Assembly (NCBI RefSeq): GCF_018127805.1
Contig: NZ_CP072334.1
Location: 1,714,001 to 1,778,000 of the forward strand
Source of the DNA: Prevotella sp. oral taxon 475
GTDB taxonomy: Bacteria; Bacteroidota; Bacteroidia; Bacteroidales; Bacteroidaceae
Direction of reading: 5' to 3'
Length of the DNA stretch: 64,000 bases
The stretch's first letter is position 1. Each line of letters starts with the position of its first letter. The position numbers and the translations under genes were made by a program. Shown here piece by piece: positions 35,967-44,746 of the stretch. The notes beneath the pieces were generated by a model, which was given only the letters and a program-made list of their open reading frames with translations, did no database searches and was not told where the DNA came from.

Positions 35967-37754
35967 CTAAATCTCACTTAGCTCCAACCAGCGAAGACTT
36001 TTCTCGTCGAGTTCGGCCTTGAGGGCAGAGAGGCGGATACTTTTCTCGGTGAGTTGGTCGACGCTGAGTTCGCCGCTGCACAAGAGCGTTTCTATCTGGG
36101 TTTGCTCGGTTTCGAGGGCGGCAATCTCTCGGTCCAACCGCTCGAACTCTGTTTTTTCTTTGTAGGTGAGCTTACGGCGTGTGTCGCTTCGAGGCGTTGT
36201 GCGGGTGTTTTTCTCAGCCGGGGCCGGGGTCGGGGTCGGCTTCGTTACGTCCTGTGGTTGCAGCAGACTCCAGGCTCTGAACTGTGTGTAGTTTCCCGGA
36301 AAGTCTTGCACCTGACCGTCGCCATGAAAAACGAGCAGATGATCTACGACTTTGTCCATGAAGTAGCGGTCGTGACTCACGATGATGACGCAACCGGGAA
36401 AGTCTTGCAGGTATTCTTCGAGCACCTGTAGGGTTTTGATGTCGAGGTCGTTGGTGGGTTCGTCGAGCACTAAGAAATTGGGGTTGCGCATGAGCACCGT
36501 GCAGAGGTGGAGCTTGCGCCGCTCGCCGCCGCTGAGTTTGTAGACGTAGCTGTGCTGTTCTTCGGGCGTGAAGAGGAAGTGCTGAAGAAACTGCGAGGCC
36601 GTGAGATGCCGACCGCCGCCGAGGTCGATGTATTCGGCGATGTCGGCAACGACGTCGATCACTTTTTTCTGCTCGTCGAACTTCAATCCTTCTTGCGAGA
36701 AATAACCAAAACGCACGGTCTCACCGATGTCGAATCGCCCGTTGTCGGGTTGCACCTCGCCCAGGAGCATCTTGACAAAGGTGGACTTACCGGTGCCGTT
36801 GTTGCCCACGATGCCCATCTTCTCGAAGCGGGCGAAGTTGTAGTAGAAGTCGCGCAGGATGACTTTTTCGGCCGACCAGGCTTTGGAGACGTACTGACAC
36901 TCGAAGATTTTCGAACCGATGTAGACGTTCTTGCTCTTGAGGCGCACCTGCCGTTCCTCGATGCGTTGCCGGGCTTTGGCCTCGAGTTCGTAGAAAGCTT
37001 CCTCGCGGTAGCGGGCCTTGTGTCCGCGGGCCTGGGGCTGACGGCGCATCCAGTCGAGTTCGCGGCGATAGAGATTGTTGGCGTGTTGGAGTTCGGCTCG
37101 GCGGTTATCCATCCGCTCCTGCCGCTTTTCGAGATAATAGGCGTAGTTGCCTTGATAGGTGAAGAGCGACTGGGCGTCGAGCTCGATGATGAGATTGCAG
37201 ACGCGGTCGAGGAAATAGCGGTCGTGCGTCACCATGAGCAATGTCTTGTTGCCACGGGAGAGAAAGCCTTCAAGCCACTCGATCATTTCGAGGTCGAGGT
37301 GATTGGTGGGCTCGTCGAGGATGAGGAAGTCGGGGTCGGTGATGAGTGTGTTAGCCAGTGCTACGCGTTTTTGCTGTCCGCCGCTGAGCTGGTCCATCGG
37401 CTGGTTGAGGTCGGTAATTTTCAGTTGCGTGAGAATCTGTTTCGCCTTCAGTATTTTCTCTTCGTCGCCTTGATGATTGAAACAGGCCTCGAGCACGGTT
37501 TCGCGCTCGTCGAACCGAGGCGACTGAACCAGACAGGCCACCCGCAGTCCGTTGCGATAGACCATCTCGCCTCCGTCTCGCCCCTCCTCGCCCATGAGGA
37601 TGGAGAGCAAGGTGGACTTGCCTGTTCCATTCTGCGCAATAAGGCCCACACGTTGCCCTTCAGCAATGGAGAAGGAGATGTTTTCGAAAAGCACTTTCGC
37701 GCCGAACCGCTTGGTGAGGTTCTGCACGTCGAGAACCGGTTTCGGATGAGCCAT
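35967..37754 (-). CDS. ABC-F family ATPase (Uup-like)
   Basis: 595 residues with two ABC domains in one chain: Walker A GLIAQNGTGKSTLL and GIVGNNGTGKSTFV, signatures LSGGQQKRVALA and LSGGERRKLHLC, Walker B LILDEPTNHLDLE and LVLDEPTNDLDIK. Between them is the basic P-site linker (DNRRAELQHANNLYRRELDW), and the C-terminal 65 residues form a Lys/Glu-rich coiled coil, as in Uup. There are no membrane segments. ABC-F proteins act on the ribosome or, for Uup, also on branched DNA. It starts three bases after engB and is in its operon. Confidence 0.9.
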   Translation of the reverse strand: MAHPKPVLDVQNLTKRFGAKVLFENISFSIAEGQRVGLIAQNGTGKSTLLSILMGEEGRDGGEMVYRNGLRVACLVQSPRFDERETVLEACFNHQGDEEKILKAKQILTQLKITDLNQPMDQLSGGQQKRVALANTLITDPDFLILDEPTNHLDLEMIEWLEGFLSRGNKTLLMVTHDRYFLDRVCNLIIELDAQSLFTYQGNYAYYLEKRQERMDNRRAELQHANNLYRRELDWMRRQPQARGHKARYREEAFYELEAKARQRIEERQVRLKSKNVYIGSKIFECQYVSKAWSAEKVILRDFYYNFARFEKMGIVGNNGTGKSTFVKMLLGEVQPDNGRFDIGETVRFGYFSQEGLKFDEQKKVIDVVADIAEYIDLGGGRHLTASQFLQHFLFTPEEQHSYVYKLSGGERRKLHLCTVLMRNPNFLVLDEPTNDLDIKTLQVLEEYLQDFPGCVIIVSHDRYFMDKVVDHLLVFHGDGQVQDFPGNYTQFRAWSLLQPQDVTKPTPTPAPAEKNTRTTPRSDTRRKLTYKEKTEFERLDREIAALETEQTQIETLLCSGELSVDQLTEKSIRLSALKAELDEKSLRWLELSEI

Positions 37755-37757
37755 ACG

Positions 37758-38363
37758 CTACTCTGCCTCCAATCGTTGGTTCACATCGTCGATATAGGCA
37801 AGGAGATCTTCTCGACCCGTCTTCTTCTCGGCACTCGTGATGAAATAGGGCGGCAGCTCCTCCCACACATCTTCAAGCTGTTTCATCCACTGCTCAGCAT
37901 TCTGACGCGCCTTCACCGGTCCAAGTTTGTCGGCTTTGGTAAAGACGATGGCGAAGGGCACGCCGCTCTCACCGAGCCAGTTAATAAACTCGCGGTCGAT
38001 TTTCTGCTGCTCGTGCCGGATGTCGATCAGAACAAAGAGATTGACCAACTGCTTGCGCTGCAGGATATAACCCGAAATCATCTGCTGCAACTGTTTCTGC
38101 ACCGACTTCGACCGACGGGCGAATCCATATCCGGGCAGGTCTACTAAATACCAGGCATCATTAATGAGAAAATGATTGATGAGCAGCGTTTTTCCCGGTG
38201 TAGAAGAAGTCTTGGCCAGTCCCTTATGCTGGCAGAGCATGTTGATGAGGCTCGATTTACCCACGTTCGACCGCCCGATGAAGGCGTATTCGGCTTTGTT
38301 GTCCTTCGGGCACATGCTCACCAAAGGGGCCGATAGCACAAAAGCTGATTTCTTGATCTCCAT
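37758..38363 (-). CDS. engB: Ribosome biogenesis GTPase EngB (YihA/YsxC)
   Basis: 201 residues. GTPase motifs: G1 [12 protein letters not shown]2 SSTPGKT, G3 [10 protein letters not shown]4 FTKADK and G5 ITSAEKKTG. EngB helps assemble the large ribosomal subunit. The open frame reaches 83 codons further upstream, but ATG at 38363 gives the known N-terminus [13 protein letters not shown] and lies downstream of a consensus -7 box. Cotranscribed with the ABC-F gene. Confidence 0.93.
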   Translation of the reverse strand: MEIKKSAFVLSAPLVSMCPKDNKAEYAFIGRSNVGKSSLINMLCQHKGLAKTSSTPGKTLLINHFLINDAWYLVDLPGYGFARRSKSVQKQLQQMISGYILQRKQLVNLFVLIDIRHEQQKIDREFINWLGESGVPFAIVFTKADKLGPVKARQNAEQWMKQLEDVWEELPPYFITSAEKKTGREDLLAYIDDVNQRLEAE

Positions 38364-38387
38364 TATATCGTCCTTATTTGATGGCTG

Positions 38388-38424
38388 CAAAGGTAGAGAA
38401 AAAAAACATTTTTCCCTACCTTTG
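38388..38424. promoter_or_regulatory. Divergent mirror-image promoters of engB and the Cys-rich membrane gene
   Basis: The minus-strand -7 box TACCTTTG (38388-38395) for engB and the plus-strand TACCTTTG (38417-38424) for the Cys-rich gene form one near-palindrome, GCAAAGGTAG and CTACCTTTGC, separated by an A/T stretch. Confidence 0.6.
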
Positions 38425-38450
38425 CCCGCATATAACAAAGAGACAAAGCT

Positions 38451-38657
38451 ATGACACAATATATTCTTATTGCTCTCATCCTTGTGGCAGCTCTGGGTTA
38501 CGTTGCCCGGCAGGTCTATCGTGCCTTCTCGCATGGCGGCGATCCTTGTCACGGCTGTTCGGGATGCACCATGCACCAACAATTGAAGGATCGCAAGGAC
38601 AAGACTTGCCAAGAGAAGACCTTAAACAAAAAAGAAAAGATTGTTCAACACTCTTAA
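38451..38657 (+). CDS. FeoB-associated Cys-rich membrane protein
   Basis: 68 residues: one N-terminal membrane segment ([16 protein letters not shown]), then [18 protein letters not shown], the CxxCxxC arrangement of PF12669 proteins, usually encoded beside the ferrous iron transporter FeoB. No feoB is in the window. Its last codons overlap the first unit of a 23-bp repeat array. The start follows a consensus promoter by 26 bases. Confidence 0.8.
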   Translation: MTQYILIALILVAALGYVARQVYRAFSHGGDPCHGCSGCTMHQQLKDRKDKTCQEKTLNKKEKIVQHS

Positions 38658-38730
38658 GCAAGAGTGTTGAACACTTTTAAGCAAGGGTGTTGAACACTCT
38701 TAAGCAATGGTGTTGGACACCTTTGAATAG
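38644..38730. repeat. Three 23-bp hairpin repeats
   Basis: Units at 38644, 38667 and 38690, plus a broken fourth. Each reads TT(C/G)AACACTCTTAAGCAAG then GTG, so neighbouring units can pair (AACACTC with GAGTGTT). It covers the space between the Cys-rich gene and the plsC 3' end and may act as a terminator for both. Confidence 0.8.
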
Positions 38731-38732
38731 AT

Positions 38733-39491
38733 CTACTGGTCGGGATTGGCCACAAAGCCGCGGTATTCGGGCACCAATCCGTTCATAATCACTTCGTAGC
38801 TTTTCTCCTCCAGGGCTTTGATGTTGAACGGTCCCTGACCCATCGGTTGAATGGGGGCGTGGATGGTAAGGGTGAGCCGATGCCAACGCACCCATTTCAG
38901 ATCACGTGTGCGGGGCATCACGTCGAACGAGCCATTGATGGTGAGCGGAACGATGGGCAGTTGCAGTTCGTCGGCTAACATGAAAGCACCACGCTTGAAC
39001 AAACCAAGATGACCGGTGAACGTGCGCGCTCCCTCGGGAAATACGACCAGCGACATTCCATCGTGTAGCGTGTTTCGAGCTTGTTCGATGGTTTTCTTCA
39101 CCTTTGCCGTACTGCGTCTGTCTACAAAAATGTGATGCGCTGCCTGGCAGGCCATCCCAATAAGAGGCACACGACGCAACTGATGTTTCATCATCCATTT
39201 GAAGTTGCGTCCCAAGAATCCGTAAATCATAAAGATATCGAAGGCTCCCTGATGATTACTCGCGAAAACATACGATTGCCCCGGACGCAGATGCTCGCGC
39301 CCTTCTACCTTAATGGGCAATAGAAGAATGCGAATGATGAGCCACGACCAACACTTGCCGGGATAGTATCCCCAGAAATGTCCGTTGCCCAACAGGCACC
39401 CCACTGTGGTAACCAGAGCCGTGAGCAATGTGCTTACGGCTATCACCGGAAGGGCTACGATAAGCTGATAAATGCGGTAGAGAATGTTCAT
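38733..39491 (-). CDS. plsC: 1-acyl-sn-glycerol-3-phosphate acyltransferase
   Basis: 252 residues. The acyltransferase motifs are NHQGAFD (HX4D) and FPEGARTFTG; two hydrophobic segments lie near the N-terminus (LIVALPVIAVSTLLTALVT; WLIIRILLLPI). The enzyme makes phosphatidic acid from lysophosphatidic acid in the inner membrane. Length is usual. An 8-bp tandem repeat sits directly upstream of the start codon. Confidence 0.9.
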   Translation of the reverse strand: MNILYRIYQLIVALPVIAVSTLLTALVTTVGCLLGNGHFWGYYPGKCWSWLIIRILLLPIKVEGREHLRPGQSYVFASNHQGAFDIFMIYGFLGRNFKWMMKHQLRRVPLIGMACQAAHHIFVDRRSTAKVKKTIEQARNTLHDGMSLVVFPEGARTFTGHLGLFKRGAFMLADELQLPIVPLTINGSFDVMPRTRDLKWVRWHRLTLTIHAPIQPMGQGPFNIKALEEKSYEVIMNGLVPEYRGFVANPDQ

Positions 39492-39500
39492 TGTGTTTTA

Positions 39501-39542
39501 GTTGACGAGGTGATGAGGTGACAAGGTGATAAGTTGACAAGG
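39501..39542. repeat. Five 8-bp tandem repeats upstream of plsC
   Basis: GTTGACGA, GGTGATGA, GGTGACAA, GGTGATAA and GTTGACAA follow each other without gaps, beginning nine bases before the plsC start (minus strand), where the leader or promoter would be. Confidence 0.75.
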
Positions 39543-39575
39543 AAGTTACTCTGTTGGTAGAGGAAATTAAACCTT

Positions 39576-39671
39576 ACTACTTATTTATTCCTTCCTACTT
39601 ACTTCTTCCTACTTTCCTACTTACTACTTACTTCTTTACTTCTTACTTCTTTACTACTTCCTACTTCCTTC
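39576..39671. repeat. TACTTCC-type pyrimidine-rich low-complexity tract
   Basis: About 95 bases made almost only of TACTT, CCTACTT and CTTCTT words, ending inside the last codons of the metallophosphoesterase gene. It lies between that gene's 3' end and the plsC leader. Confidence 0.85.
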
Positions 39672-40827
39672 TCAACGTGATAACCACCACCTCTGGCGGA
39701 ACACCAAAGCGGAAAGGTACAAGGCCGCCGATACCCGACGAGACGAAGAGCAAACGACCATTTTCGGTATAAAGTCCCTTATCCTCGGGATAAGCGAAAC
39801 GAGTGGGACGCAAACCCAAAAGACTGACTTGCCCGCCATGTGTGTGTCCGCTCAAGGTGAGTTGCACGTCCGATTGCGGAAGGATGCTTCTGCGCCAAGC
39901 CGACGGGTCGTGCTGCAAGAGCACCACATAAGCAGAAGGCAAAATTCCGGCCAGCGTTTTCTTTAAGTTGGCCCGCGAAGGGAAAGGCGGTCGACCGTCG
40001 TTCTCCTCACCGGCAATGACGATAGAATCCCCTCCCCGACGTATCACACGGTGCTCGTTGAGCAGCAAATCCCAACCCATCTGCCGCTGATACTTCTTCA
40101 TCTGCCGCTCGTTGGCCGCCTTCACCGCATCGGGCGCATCGATATACATGCTGTAATCATGATTGCCCAACACCGAGAACACCCCATCCCTGGCCTTCAA
40201 TCCACTGAAGAGCCCCCGCAACGGAGCCACCTCCGAGGGTTGAATGTTCTGCAAGTCGCCCGTGAACACAATGGCATCGGCTCGCTGGGCGTTGATGCTG
40301 TCGACCACTCGCTCCAACAAATGTCGCCTCCCTCCTAAGAAGCTACCCACATGAGCATCGCTCCACTGCACGATTCGATAACCATCGAAAGCCTTAGGAA
40401 GTTGCTCCGACCCTATTTCTATCCGATTGACTACCAATTGTCTCTCGCCAAACATCCATCCATAGACCGAGATTCCGCTCCACAACAAGGCTAAAATCCA
40501 TCCTGTGCATTGGCCCCATCGAGTTGCGCTTCCATGCCATCTACTCAACAACCGCCCCACAACCGTGCACACCATATACAGGAACCGCGGAACGACAAAC
40601 ACGCTCAACCCAATCAAATAAGCATCGAGCAGGGTTCGATTGTCAGGAATAAAATTCTTGGTCATGCCCAACAGAAGAGTAAACAAAGCCCATACGCCTG
40701 TCACTCCCCAACGCAAGAGACGCACACCGGGGTGCACCGTCTTTCGGAACTTCCGGTTGCGATACTCGACGTACAGATCGGGCAGAACAATAAGTAACAA
40801 TAGCAATAGGAGGATTCTTGAAATCAT
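39661..40827 (-). CDS. Membrane-anchored metallophosphoesterase
   Basis: 388 residues. Four N-terminal membrane segments (to about residue 125) are followed by a calcineurin-like phosphoesterase domain: WSDAHVGSF, FTGDLQN, LGNHDYSMY and SGHTHGGQ supply the two-metal ligands. The arrangement is that of YkuE/YaeI-type membrane phosphoesterases, some of which act on lipid A precursors; the substrate here is unknown. It is the last gene of an operon with the MetH activation protein, dihydroorotase and a lipoprotein. Its final codons lie in the TACTTCC tract. Confidence 0.87.
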   Translation of the reverse strand: MISRILLLLLLLIVLPDLYVEYRNRKFRKTVHPGVRLLRWGVTGVWALFTLLLGMTKNFIPDNRTLLDAYLIGLSVFVVPRFLYMVCTVVGRLLSRWHGSATRWGQCTGWILALLWSGISVYGWMFGERQLVVNRIEIGSEQLPKAFDGYRIVQWSDAHVGSFLGGRRHLLERVVDSINAQRADAIVFTGDLQNIQPSEVAPLRGLFSGLKARDGVFSVLGNHDYSMYIDAPDAVKAANERQMKKYQRQMGWDLLLNEHRVIRRGGDSIVIAGEENDGRPPFPSRANLKKTLAGILPSAYVVLLQHDPSAWRRSILPQSDVQLTLSGHTHGGQVSLLGLRPTRFAYPEDKGLYTENGRLLFVSSGIGGLVPFRFGVPPEVVVITLRRK

Positions 40828-40859
40828 CTTTTCTTAAAGGATAAGGGGAGTGAGAAAAA

Positions 40860-41657
40860 CTAAGAATGAATAAAGCAGCGCATCAGATTCAGCGGTACGC
40901 CGCGCCTGGAAGCATAGTCGGCCAACTGGTCTTCGCCAATAGTTCCCAGGTCGAAATACTTCGATTGCGGGTGTGAGAACATCAATCCCGATACACTTGC
41001 GTGGGGCTGCATCATTCCTGTCTGCGTGAGATGAATACCTATCGACGACATACCGATGAGCTGGTTGAGAATGAAATTGACGCTGGTGTCGGGCAAAGAG
41101 GGATAACCAATGGCCGGCCGAATGCCTTGATAGCGTTCGTGGTGCAGATCTTCGGGTGTCAATTGCTCATCAGGTGCATAGCCCCAATAAGTTTTCCGCA
41201 CCTCTTCGTGCATTTTTTCAGCCGTACCCTCGGCCAAACGCTCGGCCAAGACCTTCGCCATCATTTGCAGATAGTCGTCAGATTTATAGTCGGTTTCCAT
41301 CGCCGCATCCACTGTAGTGGCAAATGCCCCCACTCTATCTTTGATGCCGCTTGAGACGGGCCGTATGAAATCGGCCAGACAAAGGTTAGGAGCACCATTC
41401 TCTCTGACTCGTTGCTGACGTAGCAAAGGCAGTCTGACCTCACCGATAAGCAGATCGTCGCCATCGCTATTGGCATCAAAAAGCTCGAAGACCGCATGCG
41501 TATGATACTTGCCCTCCCACTCATTCAGCATCGTTTCGGCATCTACGCGCAACTTCTCCTTCTCTTCCGTCGGCTTTCCATTCATTCCCCACGTATGGAA
41601 GAAGTACAACCAATTGATGTAAGGGCGTATATCACTTATCTGATACTTCAGTTTCAT
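40860..41657 (-). CDS. Free-standing methionine synthase reactivation domain
   Basis: 265 residues. The whole protein corresponds to the C-terminal AdoMet-binding domain of cobalamin-dependent methionine synthase MetH: IRPAIGYPSLPD (RPxxGYP motif), IHLTQTGMMQPHASVSGLMF and SKYFDLG. That domain remethylates inactive Cob(II)alamin using AdoMet and reduced flavodoxin. Here it is encoded alone, so the catalytic part of MetH should be elsewhere. It starts 11 bases after dihydroorotase, in the same operon. Confidence 0.85.
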   Translation of the reverse strand: MKLKYQISDIRPYINWLYFFHTWGMNGKPTEEKEKLRVDAETMLNEWEGKYHTHAVFELFDANSDGDDLLIGEVRLPLLRQQRVRENGAPNLCLADFIRPVSSGIKDRVGAFATTVDAAMETDYKSDDYLQMMAKVLAERLAEGTAEKMHEEVRKTYWGYAPDEQLTPEDLHHERYQGIRPAIGYPSLPDTSVNFILNQLIGMSSIGIHLTQTGMMQPHASVSGLMFSHPQSKYFDLGTIGEDQLADYASRRGVPLNLMRCFIHS

Positions 41658-41668
41658 CTTCGAATTGT

Positions 41669-42994
41669 CTACCTGAACACGATTTCTTCTCCGCGATAAT
41701 CGTCGTCGAATCGTCCGTTTTCGTCGAGCAGAAGATGACCGTTACAAAAGGTATAGACCACCTTCCATCGATATTCATGCCCTTGCATAGGGCTCCATTT
41801 ACACTTACTCTGAATCACGTCTTCAGTAACCGTCCAAGGCTCTCCTCTTCTGACGATGGCAATGTCCGCCTGATAGCCCTTTCGTAGAAAGCCTCTGCGT
41901 CGCACTTCGAATAGCTGCGCAGGGTGATGACACATCAATTCGACCAAGCGTTCCAGGCTCAACACACCCTCATCCACCAGTTCGAGCATCGTGACAAGCG
42001 AAAACTGCACCATCGGCATGCCCGAAGCCGCCTTTGCACAGCCGCCTTTCTTATCTTCAAGCAGGTGAGGTGCGTGGTCGGTTCCTATCAAAGTGATGCG
42101 TCCATCGGTCAAGGCAGCTCGCAAGGCATCACGATCGGCTCGGCGTTTGATGGCAGGATTGCATTTGATTTGCGTTCCGAGACGGGCGTAATCCTCTTCC
42201 GAGAAATAGAGATGGGGCACAACCGCCTCTGCCGTGATGTGTTCGTCCGATCCAAAAAACTCAAGTTCGCGCGCTGTAGTGAGATGGGCCACGTGTAGAC
42301 GGGCACCATACCGGCGAGCCAACTCCACCGCTAAAGCCGTGGAACGCCAGCAAGCCTCCTCGCTTCTGATCTGCGGATGCAATGTCACGGCAGGATCTTC
42401 GCCATACAGTTGTTTCGCTTCCGCCATGTTGCAGTTGATGATAGACGTGTCTTCACAATGCGTCATGATGGGGAGCGAGGCGTTTTTGAAGATTTTCTCC
42501 AGCACCTCTCGCCGGTCTACCAGCATGTTTCCCGTGCTCGACCCCATAAAAAGCTTAATGCCAGGAACGCGATGCGGATCGAGTTGAGCCAATAAATCAG
42601 TGTTGTTATTGGTAGCTCCGAAAAAGAAACTGTAGTTAACCCGACTGCTCTTCCTGCCCAACTTCAACTTCTCTTCCCACGCTTCCAGCGTTGTGGTCTG
42701 TGGATGGGTGTTGGGCATTTCGAAGAACGAGGTCACGCCACCATAAGCCGCAGCTCTACTTTCGCTATCGATATCGGCCTTATGGGTGAGTCCCGGTTCC
42801 CGAAAATGTACGTGGTCGTCTATCACACCAGGCAGAATGACATCCCCCGTGGCATCTACTCTTTTATCGTAGCAGTCACGGGGGATGTCGTTTCCTTCGA
42901 TCACGTTGGCGATACGACTATCTTCAATGATGACAGACCCCTTAAAAGCTCTGCCCTCGTTTACAATCGTACCGCCGAAAATCAACGTTTTCAT
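41669..42994 (-). CDS. pyrC: Dihydroorotase (class I)
   Basis: 441 residues, amidohydrolase fold. Metal ligands DDHVHFREPG, GIKLFMGSS (carboxylated lysine region), THCED, HVAHLTT and the catalytic aspartate in GTDHAPH are all present. It closes carbamoyl-aspartate to dihydroorotate in pyrimidine synthesis. Its ATG overlaps the lipoprotein stop by four bases (ATGA on the minus strand), so translation is coupled. Confidence 0.92.
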   Translation of the reverse strand: MKTLIFGGTIVNEGRAFKGSVIIEDSRIANVIEGNDIPRDCYDKRVDATGDVILPGVIDDHVHFREPGLTHKADIDSESRAAAYGGVTSFFEMPNTHPQTTTLEAWEEKLKLGRKSSRVNYSFFFGATNNNTDLLAQLDPHRVPGIKLFMGSSTGNMLVDRREVLEKIFKNASLPIMTHCEDTSIINCNMAEAKQLYGEDPAVTLHPQIRSEEACWRSTALAVELARRYGARLHVAHLTTARELEFFGSDEHITAEAVVPHLYFSEEDYARLGTQIKCNPAIKRRADRDALRAALTDGRITLIGTDHAPHLLEDKKGGCAKAASGMPMVQFSLVTMLELVDEGVLSLERLVELMCHHPAQLFEVRRRGFLRKGYQADIAIVRRGEPWTVTEDVIQSKCKWSPMQGHEYRWKVVYTFCNGHLLLDENGRFDDDYRGEEIVFR

Positions 42995-43791
42995 TGTTTA
43001 TCGGGTTTAGCCAAGTCGTTCGGGGTGGGTGCCGGTGCAGCGTTGACAGATGTAGCGGGAGCCGTTGTGCCTGTTTGTGTAGGCAAGGGCACCTCTTTCA
43101 TACCGTTCATAATCTGCTGATTCTCTTGTGCTTTCTCGTAATAGTCGCGCACATAAGAATCGTTCTTAAACTTATCGGTGGCCTTACTCATTATATCCTC
43201 TATCCATGGAGTAAGCTCGGGATATTCATAGCCTATCGTTACCATGAAAAACACACCGGGACCGAGCACGTTATCGAAGTTCTCGATGATGAACGAGGTG
43301 ACGAGCTGATCTTCCTGGCCCGACAGTCGCACGGCTTCGGCCCTGAGTTTTGCGCTCACCACCTCCATGTTACTGCCGTTCATAATGGCCTGATCGTGTT
43401 TGTGTATCAGCTCTTGTTCCTGGTTTTTAAGCTGATTGTATTTACTGAAAAATTTAAAAAGCTTGTCGTTGAGCGGCGTTCCCGAAACGATTTGCTGCGC
43501 ATCGTCGAGCTTCACCTGGATGTCTCCGCTTTCGAGCACCAATGGAAGCACACTGTCGTCGTCTCGAAAGATGTTGGCAATGCGCACAGAGTCTAACGAG
43601 CCCGAAAATCCAAACTTGCCGTGCACCACGTCACAAGAGTCTATATTCTTAAATTCATTGTCTTTCAGCACCTTCAGATAAAGCTTACTGCCATCCAGCG
43701 TCGAAATATTCGACGTGCCTTCTATGTTATAACTGCTTCCGCACGAGGCGAGAACAACCACCGAGAGCAATGCGTAGAGAACTTTGTTCAT
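42991..43791 (-). CDS. DUF4369 lipoprotein
   Basis: 266 residues from ATG at 43791 (an upstream in-frame TTG would add five). Lipobox VVVLASCGSS. The N-terminal half (YNIEGTSNISTLDGSKLYLKV, GKFGFSGSLDS, LPLVLESGDIQVKLD) is a DUF4369 domain, usually found before thioredoxin-like domains in Bacteroidota; here no thioredoxin follows. The helical middle is Gln/Glu-rich and the tail is Pro/Ala/Thr-rich. First gene of the operon with pyrC. Confidence 0.82.
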   Translation of the reverse strand: MNKVLYALLSVVVLASCGSSYNIEGTSNISTLDGSKLYLKVLKDNEFKNIDSCDVVHGKFGFSGSLDSVRIANIFRDDDSVLPLVLESGDIQVKLDDAQQIVSGTPLNDKLFKFFSKYNQLKNQEQELIHKHDQAIMNGSNMEVVSAKLRAEAVRLSGQEDQLVTSFIIENFDNVLGPGVFFMVTIGYEYPELTPWIEDIMSKATDKFKNDSYVRDYYEKAQENQQIMNGMKEVPLPTQTGTTAPATSVNAAPAPTPNDLAKPDKQ

Positions 43792-43817
43792 ATAATAGCG
43801 TTTCAAATCTTGTTACA

Positions 43818-43825
43818 CAAAGATA
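43818..43825 (-). promoter_or_regulatory. -7 box of the lipoprotein-pyrC operon
   Basis: Minus-strand TATCTTTG, 26 bases upstream of the ATG at 43791, which supports that start. Confidence 0.65.
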
Positions 43826-43945
43826 GTATGTAATGCTCGCGTGAAGAACTTTTTTTATGCTATTTAATTCTAAAACCGAGGTTTTTAGTATTTTTTGAGA
43901 ATGCTTTCTATGCCTCTCCTCAACAAACACAGGGCAGAAAAAACT

Positions 43946-44353
43946 TTACTCATCCCGTTTCATCTCCGAGTCGATGCGATGAGTAGTATAGATTTCGAGT
44001 AGGGCTGCAATGAGTAACAACACCACCCACTTGTTGTAAACATACTCGGCGTAGGTCGTAAAACTGCTGAACAAGGGCCGGAAGCACATATAAGCGGTGT
44101 CTATCATCAGTAGGGCGGACAACAGAAAAAAGATATTGGCCACTGCCTGAATGCGCTTCAAACGCTTCACCACAAAGTTGTTGCCATCATATATTTGCAT
44201 GGACTGCATCGTTGTGAACAACACTGCACCCGCAAAGAAGATCCAACATACCACTTGTTGCCGCCACATAAAGGCGAAACTGCCTGCACCCATCACCATC
44301 AACACGCCGCCGAGGAGAAAAAGTAGACTCTGCCATTTAGTTAATCGTTTCAT
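43946..44353 (-). CDS. Small conserved membrane protein downstream of FtsB/DivIC
   Basis: 135 residues from the ATG at 44353; an ATG at 44380 would give 144. Four hydrophobic segments: LLFLLGGVLMVMGAG, VCWIFFAGAVLFTT, FFLLSALLMIDTAYM and VVLLLIAALLEIY. No known domain is recognised; similar four-helix proteins follow the DivIC-like gene in other Bacteroidales. It overlaps the end of the FtsB-like gene, so the two are co-translated. Confidence 0.72.
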   Translation of the reverse strand: MKRLTKWQSLLFLLGGVLMVMGAGSFAFMWRQQVVCWIFFAGAVLFTTMQSMQIYDGNNFVVKRLKRIQAVANIFFLLSALLMIDTAYMCFRPLFSSFTTYAEYVYNKWVVLLLIAALLEIYTTHRIDSEMKRDE

Positions 44354-44675
44354 CATTTGTCTGTATCGGTCGTTCATCATCGCTCAACACGTAGATGTCT
44401 TCATCGTCTGCTTTCATAAAATAACGCTCGCGGGCTATCTTCTCAATGGCCTTCGGGTTGCGCTTGAGTTCGCGTAAGCGTTTGATGTCGGCATCGTTGC
44501 GTTCTTTATATTCTTGAATTTGTTTTTTCAGGTCGCTGATTTGCAGTTGATATTGTACATCGCGCATCAAACTGTTCTCATCTAAAAAGCCGACAATAAG
44601 CACGCCCAAGACGATCACTATCAAATATTTGTAGTGCTCTAAGAAACTGATAAGACGTCCCAACTTATTGTTCAT
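44337..44675 (-). CDS. FtsB/DivIC-type cell division protein
   Basis: 112 residues: short cytoplasmic head, one membrane helix (YLIVIVLGVLIVGFL), then a coiled coil (LQISDLKKQIQEYKERNDAD) and the conserved KNPKAIEKIARERYFM-like block (RNPKAIEKIARERYFMK). FtsB/DivIC proteins bridge early and late divisome components. An acidic tail (DDEDIYVLSDDE) ends the protein. Confidence 0.87.
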   Translation of the reverse strand: MNNKLGRLISFLEHYKYLIVIVLGVLIVGFLDENSLMRDVQYQLQISDLKKQIQEYKERNDADIKRLRELKRNPKAIEKIARERYFMKADDEDIYVLSDDERPIQTNDETIN

Positions 44676-44746
44676 GCTCATGATTTTTCGTGTGCAAACT
44701 TACTATTTTTTTTTCAGATTCAATTGAAAAGCTTCTTCCTTGTTTT

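Noticed and set aside
35423..35970. Three overlapping plus-strand ORFs (89-151 codons) in the 41-bp array
   Set aside because: Each is the same repeat read in a different frame; the lack of stops is a property of the unit.
36507..38147. 546-codon plus-strand ORF
   Set aside because: It is antisense to the ABC-F and engB genes, whose protein motifs are complete; the predicted protein has no recognisable domain.
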